From Rikenella microfusus (GTDB lineage Bacteria; Bacteroidota; Bacteroidia; Bacteroidales; DYQK01), in the NCBI GenBank assembly GCA_020719385.1, contig DYQK01000012.1, forward strand, positions 5,817-43,561: 37,745 bases of DNA, in the 5' to 3' direction. The notes beneath the pieces were generated by a model, which did no database searches, had not been told where the DNA came from, and saw nothing but the letters and a program-made list of their open reading frames with translations. Below are positions 31,766 to 37,745 of this stretch, piece after piece. Numbering within the stretch: position 1 is the first letter of the stretch; each line of letters starts with the position of its first letter. Made by a program: the position numbers and the translations under genes.

Positions 31766-34700
31766 TTATTTCATCAAACCTTTCTCCTTAAGTGCTTGAT
31801 AATTAGACCGCAAACGCAAAAACCAAAAGATTTTCTCTTCTTGATAAAATTCACTGCTATTCGCAACAGGTCGTTTCACGCGTTGATAAAAATATAGAAA
31901 AAATGATTTCGTCAGACTGCCGTCAGGTTTTTCTGAAAAATAATAAAATGGAAATAAACTTTTTTCTGTCTCACCGTCAAGTTTTTTATTTGCCCAAATC
32001 AAATGACAAAAACGCTTCTCAAAATCGCCGTTTTCGTATTTCTCTTGCGTATAAAGTTTCCACAAAAAATTCTTCGAAGTGCTTTTTGTCGCAAAATTTT
32101 GTTCATATTTGTACAGAAACCACAAAATTCTATGCGTATTTTCAACAGAATCTTGAGAATGATAATAAAACGGCTGAATCGAAAATAATTTCGAAGTTTC
32201 AGTTTTTTCATACCAAACCAAAGGCACAAAACGAAAATATTGATAACTTTTATCTCGTTGATATTCACAAAACGGATATAAAAAACTCCATTCCTTGCGT
32301 TCAGCGTCTTTTTTGTAACGAAATAAAATAAACAAAACATTGAATTTCGAAAACGAATTGTCAACCGAACTCCCTGCAGAAAATATCGGCGCAAACGTAA
32401 ACGACTTATAATTTTGCGTTTTATAACTCCAAATAAGCGGAAAAAAGACTTTGTGATTTCGATTTTTATCCTTCACAGCCCAATAAAGCGGAAAAAAGAC
32501 TTCTTTTTTCGAAAAATTCCCCGAATCTGAATTTGTCTTCGACCAATAAAGCGGAAAAAGTGTTGTAAATTTTTTATTCTCCTCCTCAAACCTCCAAAAT
32601 AACGGCGTAATAACCAAATGCTTTTTATTGTTTTTCAAAGACCTTCCACCCGAATAAAACGGAATAATCGTAAGAGATTTGTAATCAAGATTTTTAGAAT
32701 GCCAAAAAAGCGGAAAAAGTGTGTGATAATTCTTATTCGAAGATTCGTAAGCCCAATAAATTGGGAAAACTACGTTTTTTGAATACATTTCTCCGCCCAT
32801 CTCAAATTTTCGATTCCACCAAATCGGAAACAAAACATTTTTGTAACCAAACTCGTTTCGAGTGTGCCAAAAAAGCGGCGTAATAATCAAATGTTTCTCT
32901 TTGCGTTGCGGCGAATAACCGTAAGAAATAAACGGAACAAAAGTAAACGAATGATAATTCTCATCTTGATATTTCCAAATAAACGGAAAAACAACTTGAT
33001 TATTTTCAAATTTATTCTTCTTCGCCCAAAAAATCGGAAACAAAACGCTTCGATAACTGCTGTCTGTTTTATCTTTTTTGTACCAAAAAAGTGGAAAAAC
33101 AACTTTTTTATTTTTTAAACTTGTCTCGCGCGACCAATAAATTGGAAAAATTGTATTTGCAAATAACGAATCGCCGTTGTAAAGAATCTGTTTTTTCTGC
33201 CACCAAATCGGGAAAAGTACGTTTTCGTAGCCCAATTCTTTGTCATCGAAATGCCAAAAAAACGGAGTTACCGCAAAATACGTAAATTTTGTAAATTTAT
33301 TTTTGCCGTATGAAAAAAATGGAAAAAACGTTCGAGAAGTGCGAAAAGAATTTTCATAATCAAAATAAAACGGAAAAAATGTTTTATTATTTTTTTCTTT
33401 ATCTCGATACGACCAATAAAACGGAAATAAAGTACTTGAATGCAACGTATCATTCGACAAAATCTCGGTTTTATTCCAAAAAAGCGGAAAAAATGTGTTT
33501 GTAATTTTATTTGGCGAGACAAAACGCCAAAAAAGCGGCGTAATTGCCAAATGTTTAACTTTTTTATCAGACGTTTCTCCTTTCGAAAAGAACGGAATAA
33601 ACGTAAATGACTTATAAAATTCACTTTTCAAGTCCCAAATCAAAAAACCATACGACTTATTATTCGTATTTTTGTCTTTGTAACGAAAATAAAACGGAAT
33701 AAAAATGTCTGTGTACCTTGCATTTTCGCCTTCGCCGACTTTTATATTCCAAAAAATCGGGAAAAATGTATTTTTGTATCCGTCTGCGGTTTTGAAATGC
33801 CAAAAAAGCGGCGTTATCGCAAGATGTTTAAACGAAGAATCTTTCGAAATACCTTTCGAAAATAATGGAAAAAACGTTATTGAGTGATATTTCTCATTTT
33901 TCAAATTCCAATACAACGGAAAAAACACAGAATTTTTTTTATAATTGTCTTTGTATTTCCAAAAAATCGGAAAAACGACTAACTTTTGAAACGTATCTTT
34001 ATAATTTTTCACATTGCTGTACCAAAAAATCGGAAAAAAAGTTTTTCGTTGAACATTTTTTTTCGTTTTTGCCCAATAAAACGGAAATAAAACCGTTTTC
34101 TGAAACGTATCTTGCGGCGATTTAACATCTTTGTACCAAAAAATGGGAAAAATTATTTTTTCATTTTCAAATTTATTCCGATAAGAACGAAAAATTAACA
34201 AAAACGAAAAATTTTCGAAGGAATTATAGGAATAAGAAAACTTTTTATAATGAAAAAGCGGAAACAAAGTTTTTTTGTCTTCATATTTATTGCGATAACT
34301 CCACCAAAACGGGAAAAATACGGTTTTTAACGAGGAATCTGAAAAATTATTTCTGTACCAAAAGAGCGGAAATATCATTTTTTCATTTTTCTGTTCATTT
34401 CGAAAACTCCAATAAACATATAAAAACGAAAAAAGCGTTGAAGTGTCGTTTTGCGAATATTCGTTTTTGTAATAAAACATCGGAATCAACGTTTTTCGGT
34501 GTTTGTACTTATCTCGATAACTCCAATAAAACGGGAAAAGCACAGTTTTGCGAATAGTATCTTTTAACAAATAATTGCGTTTATACCAAAAAAACGGAAA
34601 TTGCGTGATTCTCAATATTGACGAATCTTGATAAGTTCCTAAAAGTGCTGGATAAACCGTGTGATGATAAATTGTGTTGTTGAAATTTTTCTCTTTTCGA

Positions 34701-35707
34701 TATCGATAAATTGGGAAAACAGTTTTTCTATGTTCGTTTTTATCTTGATGAGTCCAAAAAATCGGGAACAAAGTTGTTTTTCGAATCGTATCTTGCAGAT
34801 AAACTTGTTTTTTATTCCAAAAAATTGGGAAAAAAACATTTTTATTTGTTCGCGAGTCTTCGAAATGCCAAAAAAGCATCAGAATCGAGAAATATTTATC
34901 TCTTGCATCAACTTTTGAATTGCCAGCAGAAAATAAGGGCAAAAAAGTAAACGATTTATAACTTTTGTCGTTAAAATTCCACACAATCGGGAAAAAAATA
35001 TTGACTTTTTCGAAAGTATCTCGATATGAGAAATAAAATGGAATCAGAAAATTAGAAAATTCTACACTTTTTTTCTCTTTGTCCAATCCTTCTGCGTGCC
35101 AAAAAAGCGGCGTTATGGCGAAATATTTCTTTTTTTCAGAATTTCCCTTCGCAAAAAGCGGGAAAAATGTTGCGAAAAGTTTGTCTTTGTTGCGAAATTG
35201 CCAATAAAACGGCAAAATAACGAGATGCGAGGTTTGCAAAATTTTGTCATTTTTATAAAACATAAAAAACAACAAATTATTTTTCACAAAAAGTCCGTCT
35301 TGCGATTTAGAAAACTCGGCGGCATTCATATAAGGTAGAAATTCGAGAATTCGTACAGATTTAATTTGCCTGTCTTTTTCGGTATATTTTCGAAAAAGAG
35401 AGGGATAATAAAATGTTGCGAGTCGAAAATCTGAAAAATTTTGCGAGTCGGTTTTCCAAAAAAACGGCAATAAATGCGAATGTTTATAACCTGTTTTGAA
35501 ATTTTCGCGATTTCTGTAAATAGTGAAAAAAATTTGTAAATCTTTCTCGTCTTTGTTTTTTCGATATTGAACGATGGGCCACAGATTTTCGAGTCGCACT
35601 CTTGTTAGTCCGAAGTCAAATTTCATCTGATTTTTTGCCGTGTCGGGCTGTGCGGAGATTGAGAAAATATTTAGAAAAAACAATATGATAAAAAAAAGAG
35701 TTTTCAT
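31766..35707 (-). CDS. giant exported protein built of ~60 aromatic-proline (FPxFW) repeats
   Basis: I cannot assign a family. The 1313-residue protein has a signal peptide (MKTLFFIILFFLNIFSISAQ). Almost everything after residue 75 is a string of units of about 20 residues with the core [T/V]-[L/F]-F-P-[L/I/F]-[F/Y]-W followed by a charged, Lys/Asp/Asn-rich turn; I count about 60 by eye. A second-order repeat is visible. A unit ending PLFSKG or PFFSYG is followed by (K)HLAITPLFWHF, seven times (AITPLFWH, SILMLFWH, AITPLFWH, AITPLFWR, AVTPFFWH, IITPLFWH, VITPLFWR). The units alternate hydrophobic strand and polar turn, suggesting a very large beta-hairpin array, either an outer-membrane barrel or an elongated surface or periplasmic structure. 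The C-terminus (RLRSNYQALKEKGLMK) is not a typical barrel end. Its transcription unit is single-gene. Confidence 0.75.
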   Translation of the reverse strand: MKTLFFIILFFLNIFSISAQPDTAKNQMKFDFGLTRVRLENLWPIVQYRKNKDEKDLQIFFTIYRNRENFKTGYKHSHLLPFFWKTDSQNFSDFRLATFYYPSLFRKYTEKDRQIKSVRILEFLPYMNAAEFSKSQDGLFVKNNLLFFMFYKNDKILQTSHLVILPFYWQFRNKDKLFATFFPLFAKGNSEKKKYFAITPLFWHAEGLDKEKKSVEFSNFLIPFYFSYRDTFEKVNIFFPIVWNFNDKSYKSFTFLPLFSAGNSKVDARDKYFSILMLFWHFEDSRTNKNVFFPIFWNKKQVYLQDTIRKTTLFPIFWTHQDKNEHRKTVFPIYRYRKEKNFNNTIYHHTVYPALLGTYQDSSILRITQFPFFWYKRNYLLKDTIRKTVLFPFYWSYRDKYKHRKTLIPMFYYKNEYSQNDTSTLFSFLYVYWSFRNEQKNEKMIFPLFWYRNNFSDSSLKTVFFPFWWSYRNKYEDKKTLFPLFHYKKFSYSYNSFENFSFLLIFRSYRNKFENEKIIFPIFWYKDVKSPQDTFQKTVLFPFYWAKTKKNVQRKTFFPIFWYSNVKNYKDTFQKLVVFPIFWKYKDNYKKNSVFFPLYWNLKNEKYHSITFFPLFSKGISKDSSFKHLAITPLFWHFKTADGYKNTFFPIFWNIKVGEGENARYTDIFIPFYFRYKDKNTNNKSYGFLIWDLKSEFYKSFTFIPFFSKGETSDKKVKHLAITPLFWRFVSPNKITNTFFPLFWNKTEILSNDTLHSSTLFPFYWSYRDKEKNNKTFFPFYFDYENSFRTSRTFFPFFSYGKNKFTKFTYFAVTPFFWHFDDKELGYENVLFPIWWQKKQILYNGDSLFANTIFPIYWSRETSLKNKKVVFPLFWYKKDKTDSSYRSVLFPIFWAKKNKFENNQVVFPFIWKYQDENYHSFTFVPFISYGYSPQRKEKHLIITPLFWHTRNEFGYKNVLFPIWWNRKFEMGGEMYSKNVVFPIYWAYESSNKNYHTLFPLFWHSKNLDYKSLTIIPFYSGGRSLKNNKKHLVITPLFWRFEEENKKFTTLFPLYWSKTNSDSGNFSKKEVFFPLYWAVKDKNRNHKVFFPLIWSYKTQNYKSFTFAPIFSAGSSVDNSFSKFNVLFILFRYKKDAERKEWSFLYPFCEYQRDKSYQYFRFVPLVWYEKTETSKLFSIQPFYYHSQDSVENTHRILWFLYKYEQNFATKSTSKNFLWKLYTQEKYENGDFEKRFCHLIWANKKLDGETEKSLFPFYYFSEKPDGSLTKSFFLYFYQRVKRPVANSSEFYQEEKIFWFLRLRSNYQALKEKGLMK
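31846..35480 (-). repeat. degenerate tandem repeat array inside the giant gene
   Basis: At DNA level the plus strand repeats strings such as CCAAAAAAgCGGaAAAA or CCAATAAAaCGGaAAAA roughly every 60-90 bp across 3.6 kb; each is the complement of a codon run for F-P-x-F/Y-W. Copies are diverged, so this is an old amplification. Overlapping Lys/Phe-rich frames on the other strand are its by-product. Confidence 0.8.
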
Positions 35708-35733
35708 AAGAAATTTTGCGTAAAAAATTTTTA

Positions 35734-35741
35734 CTAAATTA
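35734..35741 (-). promoter_or_regulatory. possible -7 element (TAATTTAG) of the giant repeat gene
   Basis: A one-mismatch match on the minus strand lies 26 nt before ATG 35707. It is weak evidence, supported only by position. Confidence 0.3.
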
Positions 35742-35856
35742 CAAAAAAAATTTAAAAAAACAAATTTTTATCTAAAAATTTCAGAAAATGATGAAAAAAT
35801 AAGTTAAATAAAATAAAATATAGTTAAAATAAATTTTGTAAAATCTGAAAAATTAT

Positions 35857-35864
35857 TATATTTG
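35857..35864 (+). promoter_or_regulatory. distal -7 element (TATATTTG) before the CdiA-CT-like gene
   Basis: An exact TAnnTTTG match lies 124 nt before ATG 35989. The start-proximal candidate is at 35956-35965. Confidence 0.4.
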
Positions 35865-35955
35865 TTAAACAAAAAAGAATAATTTTGAATTATTTAAAAT
35901 ATTGATAAACAAGTAATTGGGTGAAAAAATAAATGCTTTTAGATAATTTATTTAT

Positions 35956-35965
35956 TATCTTTTTG
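35956..35965 (+). promoter_or_regulatory. proximal -7-like element (TATCTTTTTG) of the CdiA-CT-like gene
   Basis: TAnnTTTG with two extra T, 23 nt before ATG 35989, at the spacing usual in this window. Confidence 0.4.
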
Positions 35966-35988
35966 TAAAAAATTAAACTTTTTTTGAT

Positions 35989-36453
35989 ATGGATGTAGAA
36001 ACAAAACTCATTTACACCAATAATTTAGGAAAAGTGTATTCTGAAAAATTAGAAAAACACTTATTGATTGATGAATTGGAAATTGCAAAACATCTCGCAA
36101 ATTTCGGGAAAACAGTCATTTTGAAAAAGGAAATGGATATTTCGAATATCAAAAATGCAGATGCGGTAGTTGATGGAAAGATAATTGAGTTTAAAACAAT
36201 TTCGAATGCAACAAATTTTAAACGTGCAATTGAAAATGCGTTGCGTAGAAGTAAAAAACAGGCAAAAAATACTTTGTTATATATAAAACAGAAATTTTGC
36301 CTTTCTGATTTATACAGAGGTATTGAAACTGCAATAAAATTTGATAAAAGTAAAAAAATAACAGAAATTCAGATTCTTTTTTCTGATGGAAATTTAAAAA
36401 TTTTGTTGAGAAATCAAATAGAAAATGGTAGTTACAAGGAACTCTTAAAATAA
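35989..36453 (+). CDS. stand-alone CdiA-CT-like PD-(D/E)XK nuclease domain protein
   Basis: This 154-residue soluble protein has no signal peptide. The stretch from residue 28 resembles the tRNA-nuclease CdiA C-terminal domain (PF18451-type). It has DELEIAKHLANFGKTVILKKE (a helix with Glu31 and a strand), then NADAVVDGKIIEFKT, with Asp58, Glu67 and Lys69 as the PD-(D/E)XK triad. A helix IENALRRSKKQAKNTLLYI follows. Related domains end contact-dependent inhibition toxins and phage or ICE-borne proteins. Here it is encoded alone, not as the tail of a large exported protein. It may be a free toxin, a decoy, or a domesticated nuclease. No candidate immunity gene follows; the next 367 bp are noncoding with three hairpins. 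Confidence 0.6.
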   Translation: MDVETKLIYTNNLGKVYSEKLEKHLLIDELEIAKHLANFGKTVILKKEMDISNIKNADAVVDGKIIEFKTISNATNFKRAIENALRRSKKQAKNTLLYIKQKFCLSDLYRGIETAIKFDKSKKITEIQILFSDGNLKILLRNQIENGSYKELLK

Positions 36454-36479
36454 AAGTGCTATGTTTTGCATAGCACTTT
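36453..36479 (+). terminator. hairpin overlapping the stop of the CdiA-CT-like gene
   Basis: An 11-bp perfect stem AAAGTGCTATG/CATAGCACTTT has a TTTTG loop and starts on the last base of the stop codon. Only three T follow, so termination efficiency is uncertain. Confidence 0.65.
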
Positions 36480-36820
36480 CCGAGGCAGTCGACCACCAAC
36501 GGTGGACGGCTATATTTCTCAAAAAATATCATCACAGATAATATTTTTGAGAAAATTAAAATTATTTGTATTCCGTACAAAAAACAAAAATTAATAATAC
36601 AAAGATATAACGTATTTTTACATTATACAAATTTTATTCAATAGATTTTCACATTTTTTATACATAAAGCAGGAATCTCAATACAAAAAGCAATTATCTC
36701 TGTATAAAATAATTTTAATAAAAATGCTTTTAGTAAGAGATATTAAGCAAAATATTAATTTTTCTCTAAAAAATTTGTAAAATAAAATTTTTTATTTACT
36801 TTTGTGAAAAAAAGAATGCT
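36454..36820. other. 367-bp noncoding region with three consecutive hairpins
   Basis: No gene is seen. In order it holds hairpins at 36453-36479, 36487-36511 (GC-rich, in an otherwise AT-rich region) and 36515-36554 (TTTCTCAAAAAATAT with ATATTTTTGAGAAA, T-rich tail). About 240 bp of AT-rich sequence without recognised structure follows, ending with the SIMPL-gene promoter at 36797. Confidence 0.7.
36797..36804 (+). promoter_or_regulatory. -7 promoter element (TACTTTTG) of the SIMPL-domain gene
   Basis: TAnnTTTG match 16 nt before ATG 36821. Only an ATG-CTA-TGA triplet run (36816-36824) intervenes, overlapping the true start. Confidence 0.6.
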
Positions 36821-37567
36821 ATGAATTTTTATGAACGTTTTAAAATAACCATTCACATTTCAATTCTTGCGATTACGTTGATTTTTTGTGCAGTCATTTT
36901 ACACTTTTCGATAAAAAATCGCGGAAAAGCAGCGAACGTAATTTCTGTTATTGGAATGGCAACGAAAGATTTTTCCTCCGATTTAATTGTTTGGCAGGGT
37001 TCATTTCTTCGAAAAAATATGAATCTCAAAACCGCTTATGAAGAGTTGGACAAGGACAAAGAAATTTTGCGTAAGTATTTGATTTCCAAGAATGTAAATG
37101 AGAAAGATATTGTCTTCTCGGCTGTTGATATTGCAAAAGATTTTGAACAGAAATATGACAGAAACGGTCTTGTTGATAATGTTTTCACAGGATTTCGATT
37201 AACGCAAAGAGTTTCTATTGAGTCAAAAGAGGTAGAGAAAATTGAAGAAATTTCGCGGCGTGTTACGGAATTGATAAATAGCGGCGTAGAATTTTATTCA
37301 GAAATTCCGCAATATTATTACACAAAACTTGCGGACTTGAAACTTGAGTTAATTGCGATGGCATCCGATGACGCACACAAAAGAGCCGAATCTATTGCTT
37401 CTAAATCGATGGCAAAATTAGGAAAATTGCGTGCAGCCAACGCAGATGCGTTTCAAATTACGGCAAGATATGTTTCAGAAACGTTTACTTACGGCGGTTT
37501 ATATAACACTTCTGCCAGAAATAAAACTGTAACCATCACAATTCGCATTCAATACGAAATCGAGTAA
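36821..37567 (+). CDS. SIMPL (DUF541) domain protein, membrane-anchored
   Basis: This 248-residue protein has one N-terminal membrane span (residues about 10-30, ITIHISILAITLIFCAVILHF) and a SIMPL/DUF541 domain filling the rest. Family features are VISVIGMATKDFSSDLIVWQGSF, LKTAYEELDKDKEILRKYLISKNVNEKDIVFS, GFRLTQRVSIES, LADLKLELIAMASDDAHKRAESIASKS and the C-terminal NKTVTITIRIQYEIE. Members form periplasmic or outer-membrane oligomers with uncertain roles, sometimes linked to stress or kinase signalling in eukaryotic homologues. The domain would face the periplasm. It is a single-gene unit with its own promoter and a perfect terminator. Confidence 0.88.
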   Translation: MNFYERFKITIHISILAITLIFCAVILHFSIKNRGKAANVISVIGMATKDFSSDLIVWQGSFLRKNMNLKTAYEELDKDKEILRKYLISKNVNEKDIVFSAVDIAKDFEQKYDRNGLVDNVFTGFRLTQRVSIESKEVEKIEEISRRVTELINSGVEFYSEIPQYYYTKLADLKLELIAMASDDAHKRAESIASKSMAKLGKLRAANADAFQITARYVSETFTYGGLYNTSARNKTVTITIRIQYEIE

Positions 37568-37584
37568 ACCAATTTTTGAGAAAC

Positions 37585-37620
37585 AAAAACAGTTTTCACT
37601 GAAAAGTGAAAACTGTTTTT
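37585..37620 (+). terminator. terminator of the SIMPL-domain gene
   Basis: A perfect 16-bp stem AAAAACAGTTTTCACT / AGTGAAAACTGTTTTT is closed by a GAAA tetraloop, with a further T; it lies 17 nt after the stop. Confidence 0.92.
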
Positions 37621-37638
37621 TACTTCACAACCACTTTT

Positions 37639-37652
37639 TGTGTAGTTACACA
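37639..37652. promoter_or_regulatory. small inverted repeat near right edge
   Basis: TGTGTA-GT-TACACA is a perfect 6-bp inverted repeat about 80 nt upstream of the edge -7 element. It could be an operator, but nothing confirms this. Confidence 0.25.
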
Positions 37653-37732
37653 CGCAAATTGACGGAATTTACATTTTTTCAACAAAAGAAAATTTTTTTC
37701 GACAAAAAAACAAATTTTTTAAAAAATAATTG

Positions 37733-37740
37733 TAAATTTG
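37733..37740 (+). promoter_or_regulatory. -7 promoter element (TAAATTTG) of a gene beyond the right edge
   Basis: TAnnTTTG match 5 nt from the end of the window, in an AT-rich tract with no coding sequence; a gene is expected to start within about 30 nt outside. Confidence 0.45.
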
Positions 37741-37745
37741 CAGAA

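Noticed and set aside
31846-35350. Many plus-strand open frames opposite the giant gene, rich in Lys, Phe and Asn
   Set aside because: They mirror the repeat coding of the minus strand, have no -7 elements or signal sequences of their own and match nothing; treated as by-products.
36218-36580. Minus-strand open frame of 120 codons
   Set aside because: It runs across the hairpin cluster and antisense to the CdiA-CT-like gene, with no promoter match and no recognisable family.
1-37745. Integrated phage or transposon covering part of the window
   Set aside because: No integrase, transposase of a standard IS family, terminal repeats or phage structural genes are visible; Rpn is the only transposase-like protein.

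Overview
The window is a stretch of AT-rich chromosome from a member of the Bacteroidota, probably an anaerobic or microaerobic, possibly uncultured, lineage. Three things point there. First, at least 17 genes on both strands are preceded by the Bacteroidota -7 element TAnnTTTG (one copy reads TTCG), roughly 14-35 nt before an ATG, and none has a strong Shine-Dalgarno sequence. Second, the protein families are typical: S46 dipeptidyl-peptidase, two-component-regulator propeller sensor, Bacteroidota-type sdhC, DUF4139 protein and an ARPP-1-like protein. Third, many secreted proteins have signal peptides ending in AQ or nearby. A hydE gene hints at [FeFe]-hydrogenase metabolism. I see no rRNA, tRNA, CRISPR array or insertion sequence.

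Layout. 1-892 is the 5' part of an Rpn-family nuclease gene running off the left edge through a perfect 24-nt tandem repeat. 1004-5328 holds pepP, an orphan sdhC, a six-fold 40-residue propeller protein with a secreted partner, and a noncoding stretch carrying two related hairpins. 5329-9212 holds hydE and a coupled pair of secreted proteins (ARPP-1-like and DUF4139). 9336-12816 is a compact run: endonuclease/exonuclease/phosphatase-family protein, a small unknown protein, ftsY and cysN. 12899-16458 holds a DPP11-like peptidase, a DUF2752 membrane protein, a GNAT acetyltransferase and a sugar-ketoisomerase-like cupin. 16467-23638 contains two separate restriction-modification loci, a single-chain methyltransferase/PD-(D/E)XK/PKD protein and a type II R-M pair, separated by a porin-like barrel, pepD and a nucleotide-sugar dehydrogenase with a TTG start. 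23698-27816 holds a SpeD-SpeE fusion behind a peroxiredoxin, ldcA and gcvT. 27898-35707 is an envelope block: a propeller/SpoIIE sensor-phosphatase, a small secreted protein and a giant 1313-residue protein made almost entirely of aromatic-proline repeats. 35989-37745 holds a stand-alone CdiA-CT-like nuclease domain, a cluster of three hairpins, a SIMPL-domain protein and a promoter pointing off the right edge.

The genes are mostly short transcription units with their own -7 element and a hairpin terminator. Three themes recur: nucleic-acid conflict (Rpn, two R-M loci, CdiA-CT-like nuclease, perhaps the EEP nuclease), cell-envelope proteins of unknown function, and scattered members of pathways whose partners are absent from the window (sdhC without sdhAB, cysN without cysD, hydE without hydFG). 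The strongest candidate for something undescribed is the giant FPxFW-repeat protein at 31766-35707. The methyltransferase-nuclease-PKD fusion, the Rpn repeat tail and the stand-alone toxin-like nuclease come next.
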